Shown: positions 18,686 through 29,072 of the stretch, one piece after another | Position numbering within the stretch: position 1 is the first letter of the stretch | Layout of the letters: each line of letters begins with the position of its first letter | Assembly (NCBI GenBank): GCA_002842985.1 | Contig: PHEQ01000008.1 | Span: 1 to 64,000 of the forward strand | DNA: 64,000 bases | Reading direction: 5' to 3' | From: Alphaproteobacteria bacterium HGW-Alphaproteobacteria-1 | GTDB lineage: Bacteria; Pseudomonadota; Alphaproteobacteria; Rhodobacterales; Rhodobacteraceae | Translations under genes and position numbers: made by a program | The notes under the pieces: generated by a model | What the model saw: only the letters and a program-made list of their open reading frames with translations | Told to the model about the DNA's origin: nothing | The model's database searches: none

Positions 18686-19378
18686 TTACGCGACCGTCTT
18701 GCGGACGATCGCGTTCAGCGCTTGCGCAACGGCCTCGATCTCGGCCATCGCATCGACGCGGGCAAGAACACCCTTCGCGTCGTAATAGTCGATCAGCGGG
18801 GCGGTCTGCGCATGATAGGCGCGCAGGCGTTGCTCCACTGTCTCGGCATTGTCATCGGCGCGCCGCGTCATCTCGGTCGCACCGCATTTGTCGCAGACCC
18901 CCTCAACGGCTGGCGTCTTGAAGGTGTCGTGATACCCCTCACCGCACTTGGAACAGGTGTAGCGGCCCGCAATGCGTGCCACCATCGCCACGTCATCCAC
19001 CTCAAGGCTGATCGCCGCGCCGATGCTCTGCCCGGTCTCGGCCATCAGCGTATCGAGCGCCGCCGCCTGCACCGTGGTGCGCGGAAAGCCGTCAAGGATG
19101 ACGCCTTTGGCGCAATCGGGCTCGGCCAGCCGGTCACGCAGGATGGCGATCACGATCTCGTCGGAGACAAGATCGCCCGCCTCCATCACCGCCTTGGCCG
19201 CGCGGCCCGCCTCGGTGCCCGCCGCCACGGCAGCGCGCAGCAGATCGCCGGTCGAAAGCTGCACAAGGCCGAATTTCTCTTCCAGCATCCGCGCCTGCGT
19301 GCCCTTGCCGGCGCCCGGAGGCCCGAGCAGGACAAGGTTCACGGTGCCCTGTGCGGTGTCTGTTCCGTCCATGTCCAC
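18686..19378 (-). CDS. adk: Adenylate kinase
   Basis: This 230-residue enzyme interconverts ATP, AMP and ADP. It has the P-loop GPPGAGKGTQ, the AMP-binding DGFPRT motif and a LID domain with the zinc-type C-x2-C ... C-x2-C set (CSKC and CDKC). The N-terminus is about ten residues longer than usual, but GAGGGG lies 8 bases before the first ATG. It sits directly after acs. Because acs releases AMP and PPi, adenylate kinase is a sensible partner for recycling AMP. Confidence 0.95.
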   Translation of the reverse strand: MDMDGTDTAQGTVNLVLLGPPGAGKGTQARMLEEKFGLVQLSTGDLLRAAVAAGTEAGRAAKAVMEAGDLVSDEIVIAILRDRLAEPDCAKGVILDGFPRTTVQAAALDTLMAETGQSIGAAISLEVDDVAMVARIAGRYTCSKCGEGYHDTFKTPAVEGVCDKCGATEMTRRADDNAETVEQRLRAYHAQTAPLIDYYDAKGVLARVDAMAEIEAVAQALNAIVRKTVA

Positions 19379-19386
19379 GACCCCCC

Positions 19387-21321
<1,935 letters not shown>

Positions 21322-21731
21322 ATCCGAAAATCCTCCATCCCGTGTGTGAGCGCGGCCAGTGCCGCCACTCTGAACATCTCCCAACGGTAACTTTATTTCA
21401 AACCGGACAAAAAATTAACAGCTTGCTGCTAGCTGGCGCAATTCCTGTGAAAATTTGAAACGGGCGGATGGAGTTGATTGTAAATATATTTACAATCCGC
21501 GCCTGCGGCGCGACTCAGCCCGCGCGCTTGTCACCAGCGCCGCCCAGCGCCGTTTCGCGCTTGAGCCGCGCAGCCTCGATGGCGTCAAGTCGGGCCAGCG
21601 CGCGCCAGCCCCCTTTTTCGAGAACTGGAATCTGCCTTCCCTCCCGCGCCCGGACGTGATCGCCCAAATAAATGCTGCGCCGCAGCATAAACCGTGCTAG
21701 AGAGCGGGCGACCCCTGAAAGGACTCACACA
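21322..21731. other. Divergent intergenic region acs / small phasin-like gene
   Basis: This 410-base region should hold the promoters of both flanking genes. The half near acs is AT-rich. Apart from the palindrome at 21477-21496, and a GAAAGGA ribosome binding site at 21717-21723, nothing is recognised. An open frame from 21455 has no family resemblance. Confidence 0.5.
21477..21496. promoter_or_regulatory. Perfect 20-bp palindrome upstream of acs
   Basis: ATTGTAAATATATTTACAAT is an exact palindrome in otherwise GC-rich DNA. It lies 156 bases before the acs start and 236 bases before the small gene on the plus strand. Its size and symmetry fit a dimeric regulator site. The regulator is unknown. 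Confidence 0.6.
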
Positions 21732-22034
21732 GTGCATCCGCTGGCCCACCTTCACCTGACCAACATCATCGCCCCCAGCCTTGAGCTTTTCGCCGAGGCG
21801 CAGATGGTCGTCACCATGCGTCTGGCCGGACTGGCGGGGCTCTGGCCCGTCGGGACCGACGAGACCCACCGCATGATCACCGAGAAAGGCCCGGCGCTGA
21901 TGACTGCAGCAGCAGAAGCCGGGACCGCCGCGCTGGCCGGACAGCGCGTTGACGAGATCCTGCTCGCCGCCATCACCCCGCTCACGGGGGTCGCGCGCGA
22001 CAACCGGCTGCGCCTGTCCGCCACACGGACCTGA
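21732..22034 (+). CDS. Small conserved helical protein of unknown function
   Basis: This 100-residue protein begins at GTG after GAAAGGA. It is mainly alpha-helical with an Ala-rich middle and a conserved-looking segment SLELFAEAQMVVTMRLAG. It resembles short roseobacter proteins, sometimes carrying unreliable product names, and has a phasin-like feel. No catalytic motif is seen. It precedes uvrB but is probably not functionally linked to it. Confidence 0.6.
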   Translation: MHPLAHLHLTNIIAPSLELFAEAQMVVTMRLAGLAGLWPVGTDETHRMITEKGPALMTAAAEAGTAALAGQRVDEILLAAITPLTGVARDNRLRLSATRT

Positions 22035-22112
22035 AATCACCGCAGAGAGACGCGCAGATTGATCTTGCACGCGGCGGCAAAAGCCCCATCCTTTCGCCGA
22101 GAAGGAGGCCCG

Positions 22113-24311
22113 ATGCCCTACGCCCATTCCGACAAGACCGAGGCCGTGCTGAACAATCCCGCGCCCGATCTGCGCGCCCGCGAAAAGCTCGAAGGTGGCC
22201 GCCGGTTTGTCCTGCATACCGAATTTCAGCCCGCCGGCGATCAGCCGACCGCCATTGCGGAACTGAGCTCCGGCATCCGGGACGGCGAGCGTAATCAGGT
22301 GCTTCTGGGCGCCACCGGCACCGGCAAGACCTTCACCATGGCCAAGGTGATCGAGGAAACCCAGCGCCCCGCCATCATCCTTGCGCCGAACAAGACACTG
22401 GCTGCGCAGCTTTACGGCGAGTTCAAGCATTTCTTTCCAGAGAACGCAGTCGAGTATTTCGTCAGCTACTATGACTACTATCAGCCCGAGGCCTATGTCG
22501 CGCGCAGCGATACCTATATCGAGAAGGAATCCCAGATCAACGAACAGATCGACCGGATGCGCCATTCTGCCACCCGCGCCCTTCTGGAACGCGACGACGT
22601 GATCATCGTGGCCTCGGTCAGTTGCATCTACGGCATCGGCTCGGTCGAGACCTATGGCGCGATGACGCAGGATCTGGAGGTGGGTCGCAGCTATGACCAG
22701 CGCACGATCATGGCCGATCTGGTGGCGCAGCAATATCGCCGCAACGATCAGGCCTTCCAGCGCGGCAGCTTCCGGGTTCGCGGCGACAGTCTGGAAATCT
22801 GGCCCGCCCACCTTGAGGATCGGGCGTGGAAACTGTCCTTCTTCGGTGAGGAGTTGGAGGGCATCACCGAATTCGATCCGCTGACCGGCGAAAAGACCGA
22901 CACGTTCGACAAGATCCGCATCTACGCCAATTCGCATTACGTGACGCCCAAGCCGACCATGCAGCAGGCTATACAGGGCATCAAGCGCGAGCTGCGCCAG
23001 CGGCTTGACCAGCTTGTGAACGAGGGCAAGCTTCTGGAGGCGCAGCGGCTGGAGCAGCGCACGCAGTTCGATCTGGAGATGCTGGAGGCGACCGGCGTCT
23101 GCAACGGCATCGAGAACTATTCGCGCTATCTCACGGGCCGCGCCCCCGGAGAGCCGCCGCCCACGCTTTTCGAGTTCATCCCCGACAATGCCATCGTCTT
23201 TGCCGATGAAAGCCACGTTTCGGTGCCCCAGATCGGCGGCATGTACAAAGGCGACTACCGGCGCAAGTTCACGCTGGCCGAACACGGCTTCCGGCTGCCC
23301 TCCTGCATGGACAACCGCCCGCTGAAGTTCGAGGAATGGGATGCCATGCGCCCGCAATCGGTCTTTGTCTCCGCCACCCCCGCCAAATGGGAAATCGAGC
23401 AGACCGGCGGCGTGTTTGTCGAACAGGTGATCCGCCCCACCGGCCTGCTTGATCCGCAGGTGGAAATCCGCCCCGTCGAGACGCAGGTGGACGATCTTCT
23501 GGACGAGGTGCGCCGTGTCGCCGCCGATGGCTACCGGGTTCTTGTCACGACCCTCACGAAACGCATGGCCGAGGACCTGACCGAGTATCTCCACGAGCAG
23601 GGCATCCGCGTACGCTACATGCATTCCGACATCGACACGATCGAGCGTATCGAGATCCTGCGCGACCTGCGGCTTGGCGCCTTCGACGTGCTGATCGGCA
23701 TCAACCTCTTGCGCGAGGGGCTCGATATTCCCGAATGCGGGCTCGTCGCCATTCTGGATGCCGACAAGGAGGGGTTTTTGCGCTCGGAAACCTCGCTCAT
23801 TCAGACGATTGGTCGTGCCGCGCGCAACGCCGAGGGGCGCGTGATCATGTATGCCGACCGGGTGACCGGCTCGATGGAGCGCGCCCTCGCCGAGACCGAC
23901 CGCCGCCGCGCCAAGCAGATCGCCTATAATGAGGAACACGGCATCACCCCCGCCACCATCCGCAAGAATGTCGATGACATCCTGCAAGGCCTCTACAAGG
24001 GCGACGTGGACATGAGCCGCGTGACCGCCAAGGTCGACAAGCCGCTGGCGGGCGCGAACCTGCAAGCGGTGCTGGAGGGTCTGCGCGCGGACATGCGCCG
24101 CGCCGCCGAGAACCTGGAATTCGAAGAGGCCGCGCGGCTGCGTGATGAGGTGAAACGGCTGGAGGCGGTGGATCTGGTGATCTCCGACGACCCCCTCGCA
24201 CGGCAATCCGCGGTCGAGGCCGCGAGCGCCGAGGCGGTCAAGGGGCGCGGGCGCTCAACGGCGGGGAGGCCGGGGCAACGCGGCGGAAATGTGAAGCGGC
24301 GGGGGCGTTAG
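22113..24311 (+). CDS. uvrB: Excinuclease ABC subunit UvrB
   Basis: This 732-residue DNA repair helicase-like subunit hands damaged DNA from UvrA to UvrC. It has the Walker A motif GATGTGKT, the beta-hairpin region [11 protein letters not shown] and the DEAD-like DESHV box. The helicase motif VI (QTIGRAARN) and a C-terminal UVR domain ([17 protein letters not shown]) follow. GAAGGAGG precedes the ATG by 6 bases. A basic Gly/Arg tail ends the protein. Confidence 0.97.
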   Translation: MPYAHSDKTEAVLNNPAPDLRAREKLEGGRRFVLHTEFQPAGDQPTAIAELSSGIRDGERNQVLLGATGTGKTFTMAKVIEETQRPAIILAPNKTLAAQLYGEFKHFFPENAVEYFVSYYDYYQPEAYVARSDTYIEKESQINEQIDRMRHSATRALLERDDVIIVASVSCIYGIGSVETYGAMTQDLEVGRSYDQRTIMADLVAQQYRRNDQAFQRGSFRVRGDSLEIWPAHLEDRAWKLSFFGEELEGITEFDPLTGEKTDTFDKIRIYANSHYVTPKPTMQQAIQGIKRELRQRLDQLVNEGKLLEAQRLEQRTQFDLEMLEATGVCNGIENYSRYLTGRAPGEPPPTLFEFIPDNAIVFADESHVSVPQIGGMYKGDYRRKFTLAEHGFRLPSCMDNRPLKFEEWDAMRPQSVFVSATPAKWEIEQTGGVFVEQVIRPTGLLDPQVEIRPVETQVDDLLDEVRRVAADGYRVLVTTLTKRMAEDLTEYLHEQGIRVRYMHSDIDTIERIEILRDLRLGAFDVLIGINLLREGLDIPECGLVAILDADKEGFLRSETSLIQTIGRAARNAEGRVIMYADRVTGSMERALAETDRRRAKQIAYNEEHGITPATIRKNVDDILQGLYKGDVDMSRVTAKVDKPLAGANLQAVLEGLRADMRRAAENLEFEEAARLRDEVKRLEAVDLVISDDPLARQSAVEAASAEAVKGRGRSTAGRPGQRGGNVKRRGR

Positions 24312-24358
24312 GTGCAGGGTTGGGGACCCGCTCCCTTTTAACCCCTCCTGACCCACTC

Positions 24359-25174
24359 GTGCCGCATGCTCACATCATTCAGAACCGCATCTCCCCCCTC
24401 TCGCCCGAGGTCTGGCTGCATGATCTCGTCACCTCCGAGGCGGTGCGGGAGGGTGCCGTGATCCGGCGCAAGGCACGTGATATCGAACTGTTCGCGGGGA
24501 TGGAGCGGTTCATGCAGGAATTCCACCGGCGCGGCTATCGGGCGATCGGGAACTCGGGGCAGATCGTCATCTTCTGCAACCGCGCCCCAGTGCGCTGGCT
24601 CAACGGCCCAGACCCGATTTCTTCAAAAGAAATCGGAGCGAAATCTTTTCAAGATTTCGACATCCCGGCAGCGCCAGGATGTCGGTCGGCGGACACGCCG
24701 CGTCACCGCCCACCGCGTCAACCATCCCCCCTCCGCCCTGGTCCTTTGCGGCTCAACCCAGCGTGCTGCGCTGCGCGAGGGGGGATTTGCCGGATACAGC
24801 ATCTGGTCAGCGACCTTGAGGGCCAGATCTTCGCCATGCGCCGCACCGATGAGATGCCGCATCAGATCGGCCGCCGCCGTGCCGCCCGAGGCGGTGATTA
24901 CCCGCTCCGAGGCGACAACGACATTGCGCGCAAGGCGCACGCCCAGTGCACGGCGGTTGCCATGCCATCCAGAAACCCCGCCCTTGCCAGCACATTGCCT
25001 TGCCAAGCGTCTCCGGTGCGTTCCAAATGGGCACGCATAGAACAGGGGGACGCCCGTGCATTTCGGACTGAGCGCAGAACAGGACATGATCGTGACGACG
25101 GTACGGACTTTCGTGGAGAAAGAAATCTACCCGCACGAGGCGGAGGTGGAGCGCACAGGCGCGGTGCCGCCTGA
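24359..25174 (+). CDS. Small conserved protein with run-on C-terminus
   Basis: The first 80 or so codons from a GTG at 24359 (HAHIIQNRISPLSPEVWLHDL ... GQIVIFCNRAPVRWL) look like a short conserved roseobacter protein of unknown function, sometimes labelled phosphoribosylanthranilate isomerase-like without good reason. Similarity stops at about 24606. The frame then runs through a hairpin repeat and across an antisense pseudogene until 25174. This suggests that the original stop was removed by the repeat. No clear ribosome binding site is seen, so expression is uncertain. Confidence 0.4.
   Translation: MPHAHIIQNRISPLSPEVWLHDLVTSEAVREGAVIRRKARDIELFAGMERFMQEFHRRGYRAIGNSGQIVIFCNRAPVRWLNGPDPISSKEIGAKSFQDFDIPAAPGCRSADTPRHRPPRQPSPLRPGPLRLNPACCAARGGICRIQHLVSDLEGQIFAMRRTDEMPHQIGRRRAARGGDYPLRGDNDIARKAHAQCTAVAMPSRNPALASTLPCQASPVRSKWARIEQGDARAFRTERRTGHDRDDGTDFRGERNLPARGGGGAHRRGAA
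24616..24683. repeat. Tandem hairpin repeat element (three dyads)
   Basis: Three perfect dyads follow each other. GATTTCTT-CAA-AAGAAATC is at 24616-24634. An arm CGAAATCTT with loop TTC and its complement is at 24639-24659. GACATCC and GGATGTC are at 24659-24683. The first two are variants of one another. A second copy with the same two-hairpin design is at 62829-62875. Confidence 0.7.
24773..25026 (-). pseudogene. Remnant of a GlxA/CdhR-type AraC-family regulator
   Basis: Two pieces in different frames match consecutive parts of GlxA-type regulators. VLARAGFLDGMATAVHW (near 24930-24990) resembles the AGLLDG...HW segment. ERVITASGGTAAADLMRHLI and ADQMLY (near 24780-24920) resemble the C-A-G-G-T-A-A-L-D segment. 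The N-terminal half and the C-terminal AraC helix-turn-helix are missing. The gene is therefore both frameshifted and truncated. It ends next to a CaiA-like gene; carnitine regulators of the CdhR type belong to this family, so it may once have regulated that cluster. Confidence 0.7.
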
Positions 25175-26216
25175 TCTGGCACAGGCGATCAAGCGCAAGG
25201 TCATTGATCTTGGCTTTTACGCCTGCAACTTCCCGGAAGAGGTGGGCGGCGCAGGCCTGTCGCATCTGGATTTCACGCTGGTCGAACGTGAACTTGGACG
25301 GGGCTCCATGGCACTCACGCATTTCTTCGGCCGCCCGCAGAATATCCTCATGGCCTGCGCAGGCGATCAGCGCGAGCGTTACCTGCTGCCCGCCGTGCGC
25401 GGCGAGCGGATGGACGCGCTGGCGATGACCGAACCCGATGCCGGGTCGGACGTGCGCGGCATGAAATGCAGCGCGCAGCGCGACGGGGCGGACTGGATCC
25501 TGAATGGCACCAAGCATTTCATCTCCGGCGCGGATCATGCGGATTTCTTCATCGTCTTCGTGGCAACCGGCGTCGATGAGACGGCGCATGGCCCCAAGAA
25601 GCGCATCACCTGTTTCCTGGTCGATCGCGGGCACCCCGGCTTTACCGTGCGCGACGGCTATCGTTCGCTCTCGCACCGGGGCTACAAGAACTGCATTCTG
25701 GAATTCGACGACTGCCGCCTGCCCGGGGGGCAGGTTCTGGGCGAGGTGGATGGCGGGTTCGAGGTGATGAACACCTGGCTTTATGCCACCCGGATCACCG
25801 TGGCGGCGATGAGCGTCGGGCGCGCGCGCCGGGTCTTTGACCTTGCGCTGAACCATGCCGCCGAGCGGCGGCAATTCGGCCAGCCGATCGCGAAATTCCA
25901 GGGCGTCAGCTTTCAGATCGCCGACATGATCACCGAGATCGACGCCGCCGACTGGCTGACGCTGGCCGCTGCCTGGCGGCTTGACCGGGGCCTGCCCGCC
26001 AATCGCGAGATCGCGAGCGCCAAGCTCTATGCCTCCGAGATGCTTGCGCGCGTGACCGATGCGGCGCTGCAGATCCATGGCGGCATGGGACTGATGGACG
26101 ATCTGCCCATCGAGCGGTTCTGGCGCGATGCACGGGTCGAGCGGATATGGGACGGCACCAGCGAGATCCAGCGCCATATCATCGGGCGCGACCTGTTCCG
26201 CCCGCTCGGGGCCTGA
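25056..26216 (+). CDS. Acyl-CoA dehydrogenase, CaiA-like
   Basis: This 386-residue flavoprotein has the full dehydrogenase fold. The FAD and substrate motifs AMTEPDAGSDVRG and the AERRQFGQPI helix are present. Near the end the sequence is WDGTSEIQ, with Asp (residue 366) where medium-chain enzymes have the catalytic Glu. It probably oxidises a trimethylammonium acyl-CoA such as butyrobetainyl-CoA, judged from the CaiD-like gene three steps on. Electrons would go to ETF and then the ETF-QO encoded at 48983-50632. Confidence 0.85.
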   Translation: MHFGLSAEQDMIVTTVRTFVEKEIYPHEAEVERTGAVPPDLAQAIKRKVIDLGFYACNFPEEVGGAGLSHLDFTLVERELGRGSMALTHFFGRPQNILMACAGDQRERYLLPAVRGERMDALAMTEPDAGSDVRGMKCSAQRDGADWILNGTKHFISGADHADFFIVFVATGVDETAHGPKKRITCFLVDRGHPGFTVRDGYRSLSHRGYKNCILEFDDCRLPGGQVLGEVDGGFEVMNTWLYATRITVAAMSVGRARRVFDLALNHAAERRQFGQPIAKFQGVSFQIADMITEIDAADWLTLAAAWRLDRGLPANREIASAKLYASEMLARVTDAALQIHGGMGLMDDLPIERFWRDARVERIWDGTSEIQRHIIGRDLFRPLGA

Positions 26217-26221
26217 GCGCG

Positions 26222-28264
26222 ATGCAGAACCTGTCGCGCCTGTTGCGCCCGCGCTCCATCGCTGTGATCGGGGGCGGCACCTGGTGCCGCGACGTGATCG
26301 CGCAATGCCGCCGCATCGGCTTTGCCGGTCCGGTCTGGCCGGTGCATCCGCATCGTGACGAGATCGGCGGGCTGCCCGCCCATGCCCGCGTGACGGATCT
26401 GCCCGAGGCCCCCGACGCCGCCTTCATCGGGGTCAATCGCGCCGCCAGCATCGAGACCGTGCGCGCGCTGGCCGCGATGGGGGCCGGGGGGGCGGTCTGT
26501 TTCGCCTCCGGCTTTCGCGAATCGACCTCCGAGACCGACGATGGCGGGGACATGGAGGCAGCACTGTTGCGCGCGGCGGGGCCGTTGCGCATTCTCGGGC
26601 CGAATTGCTACGGCTTTCTCAACCTGCTCGATGGCGCGGCGCTCTGGCCCGATCAGCAGGGCGCGTGTCGGGTGGAGCGGGGCGTGGCGCTGATCACGCA
26701 ATCCTCCAATATCGCGATCAACCTGACCATGCAGAGCCGGGGCCTGCCGCTGGCCTATGTGGTCACCGTGGGCAATCAGGCGCAAACCGGCATGGCCGAG
26801 ATCGCCGGGACGCTTCTGGCCGATGAGCGGGTCACGGCGCTCGGGCTGCATGTCGAGGGTGTGGGCGATCTGGCGGCGTTCGAGGCGCTGACCCACGCCG
26901 CCCGCGCGCGCGGCGTGCCGGTGGTGGTGATCAAATCGGGGCGCACCGCGCAGGCGCAGGCGGCGGCGCTGTCGCATACCGGTGCGTTGGCCGGGAGCGA
27001 TGCAGGCGCGCGGGCGCTGTTCGAGCGGCTGGGCGTGGCGCAGGTCGATACGCTCTCGGAGATGCTCGAAACCCTGAAGCTCCTGCATGTCGTGGGCCCG
27101 CTCGCCTCGCCCCGGATCGCGTCGCTCTCGTCTTCGGGGGGCGAGGCGGGGTTGATCGCGGATCACGCGGCGCGCGCCGGGCTGATCTGCCCAGCGCTGG
27201 ACCCGACGCAGGAGGCGGGGTTGCGCGCCGCCCTCGGGCCGCGTGTCGCGCTCGCCAACCCGCTCGATTACCACACCTATATCTGGGGCGATCGTGCGGC
27301 GATTGCGGCCGCCTTCTCGGCGATGATGGCGGGGGATCTTGCACTGGGCGTTGTGATCCTCGACTTCCCGCGCCCGGATCGCTGCGACGGGGCGGCCTGG
27401 CATATCGTCATTGAGGCCGTGGCCGACACGATGGCTGCCACCGGGCGCCCCATGGCGATCCTGTCGAGCCTGCCCGAGACCATGCCCGAATCCGTGGCCG
27501 AGGCGATGATCGCGCGCGGCATCGTGCCGCTCTGCGGCATGGCCGAGGGGGTGGCGGCGATAGCCGCAGCGGCGCGCTGTGGCGCGGCACGGGCGCATCC
27601 CCGCCCGCTGGCGATCCCCGCGCCAAGAGGCGATGACAGCCACCTGCTGAGCGAGGCCGAGGCCAAGATGAGGCTGGCGACGCATGGCGTGCCGGTGCCG
27701 CGCGCGCAAACGGCTCACAGCCCCGACGAGGCCGCGCAGGCCGCCGCTGCGCTAGGCTTTCCCGTGGTGCTGAAGGCGCTGGGCATCGCCCACAAGACCG
27801 AAGCGGGGGCGGTCGCGCTCCACCTGTCCAGCCCCGAGGCGGTCGCCACCGCGGCCACACGCATGGGCGGCGCGGCCTTCCTCGTGGAGGAGATGGTCAC
27901 CGGCGGGGTGGCGGAACTGCTGGTGGGCGTGATCCGCGACCCGGCGCATGGATTCGTGCTGACGCTCGGAGCGGGCGGCGTGCTGACCGAGCGGCTGGCC
28001 GATACCATCTCGCTGTTGCTGCCCGTCGAACCCGCCGATATCCGCGCAGCCCTTTACAGGCTGCGGATCGCGCCCATGCTTCACGGCTATCGCGGTGCGC
28101 CTGCCGCCGATCTCGACGCGCTGGTCGCGGCCATCGGGGCGGTGCAGGACTGCGCGCTTGCACATGCCGCGCAGTTGCACGAGCTTGAGATCAATCCGCT
28201 GATCGCCACCCCGAAAAGCGCCACTGCGCTCGATGCCCTATTCAGAGTGGGAGATAACCCATGA
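26222..28264 (+). CDS. Acyl-CoA synthetase, NDP-forming (acetate-CoA ligase family)
   Basis: This 680-residue protein fuses a CoA-binding domain (residues 1-130), a succinyl-CoA ligase-like domain (about 145-430, with the conserved SHTGALAGSD loop) and a C-terminal ATP-grasp domain (about 455-675). It forms acyl-CoA from a carboxylate with release of ADP or GDP. It begins 5 bases after the dehydrogenase and overlaps the caiD-like gene by 4 bases, so it probably activates the substrate of this pathway. Classical carnitine operons use the AMP-forming CaiC or transferase CaiB instead. Confidence 0.85.
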   Translation: MQNLSRLLRPRSIAVIGGGTWCRDVIAQCRRIGFAGPVWPVHPHRDEIGGLPAHARVTDLPEAPDAAFIGVNRAASIETVRALAAMGAGGAVCFASGFRESTSETDDGGDMEAALLRAAGPLRILGPNCYGFLNLLDGAALWPDQQGACRVERGVALITQSSNIAINLTMQSRGLPLAYVVTVGNQAQTGMAEIAGTLLADERVTALGLHVEGVGDLAAFEALTHAARARGVPVVVIKSGRTAQAQAAALSHTGALAGSDAGARALFERLGVAQVDTLSEMLETLKLLHVVGPLASPRIASLSSSGGEAGLIADHAARAGLICPALDPTQEAGLRAALGPRVALANPLDYHTYIWGDRAAIAAAFSAMMAGDLALGVVILDFPRPDRCDGAAWHIVIEAVADTMAATGRPMAILSSLPETMPESVAEAMIARGIVPLCGMAEGVAAIAAAARCGAARAHPRPLAIPAPRGDDSHLLSEAEAKMRLATHGVPVPRAQTAHSPDEAAQAAAALGFPVVLKALGIAHKTEAGAVALHLSSPEAVATAATRMGGAAFLVEEMVTGGVAELLVGVIRDPAHGFVLTLGAGGVLTERLADTISLLLPVEPADIRAALYRLRIAPMLHGYRGAPAADLDALVAAIGAVQDCALAHAAQLHELEINPLIATPKSATALDALFRVGDNP

Positions 28265-29046
28265 CCGACAGCCCCATCCGAACCGAACGCCGGGGTGCCG
28301 TGCTCGAGGTGACGCTCGACCGGCCCAAGGCCAATGCGATAGATTTCGCCACCAGTCGCATCATGGGCGAGGTGTTCACCGAGTTCCGCGACGACCCGGA
28401 TCTCCGGGTCGCGATCCTGACCGGGGCGGGCGAGAAATTCTTTTGCCCCGGCTGGGATCTGAAGGCTGCCGCCGGTGGCGAGGCGGTTGATGGTGATTAC
28501 GGCAAGGGCGGTTTTGGCGGCTTGCAGGAGTTGCGCGCGCTCAACAAGCCGGTGATCGCGGCCGTCAACGGGATCGCCTGCGGCGGCGGGCTGGAGCTCG
28601 CGCTCTGCGCCGATATCATCCTTGCCGCCGACCATGCCAGCTTTGCCCTGCCCGAAATCCGCTCGGGCACAGTGGCCGATGCCGCCTCGATCAAGCTGCC
28701 CCGGCGCATTCCCTATCATATCGCGATGGAAATGCTGCTCACCGGGCGCTGGATCGACGCCATGGAGGCCGCGCGCTGGGGGCTGGTCAACCGCATCCTG
28801 CCCGCTGCCAGCCTGATGGCAGGGGCGCGCACCCTCGCCGATGAGTTGGCGGCTGGCCCGCCGCTGGTCTTTGCCGCGATCAAGGAAATCGTGCGCGAGG
28901 CCGAGGACATGAAGTTTCAGGACGCCCTCAACCGCATCACCAAGAGCCAGTTCGCAACCGTCGAACGCCTCTACCGCTCCGAGGATCAACTTGAGGGCGC
29001 GCGCGCCTTCGCCGAAAAGCGCGATCCGGTTTGGCAAGGACGATAG
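28261..29046 (+). CDS. caiD: Carnitinyl-CoA dehydratase (enoyl-CoA hydratase family)
   Basis: This 261-residue crotonase-fold enzyme is strikingly like E. coli CaiD over its whole length. It shares LDRPKANAID, the ITGAGEKFF-type stretch, GWDLKAAA, and a C-terminus ending FAEKRDPVW-x-GR. CaiD hydrates crotonobetainyl-CoA to carnitinyl-CoA. The oxyanion-hole glycines are in NGIACGGGLELAL. It ends the three-gene cluster and is coupled to the CoA ligase by an ATGA overlap. Confidence 0.9.
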   Translation: MTDSPIRTERRGAVLEVTLDRPKANAIDFATSRIMGEVFTEFRDDPDLRVAILTGAGEKFFCPGWDLKAAAGGEAVDGDYGKGGFGGLQELRALNKPVIAAVNGIACGGGLELALCADIILAADHASFALPEIRSGTVADAASIKLPRRIPYHIAMEMLLTGRWIDAMEAARWGLVNRILPAASLMAGARTLADELAAGPPLVFAAIKEIVREAEDMKFQDALNRITKSQFATVERLYRSEDQLEGARAFAEKRDPVWQGR

Positions 29047-29072
29047 CCTGACGGGCGTCAGGGCCATCTGCG

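Noticed and set aside
16315-18921. Long open frame (868 codons) on the plus strand opposite the symporter
   Set aside because: It is rich in Arg, His and Gly as expected for a reverse-strand shadow; the minus-strand symporter, DUF4212 and adk genes explain the DNA.
21585-24206. Very long open frame (873 codons) on the minus strand opposite uvrB
   Set aside because: It is an antisense shadow caused by high GC and codon bias; uvrB on the other strand has full family motifs, and the antisense protein has no recognisable domain.
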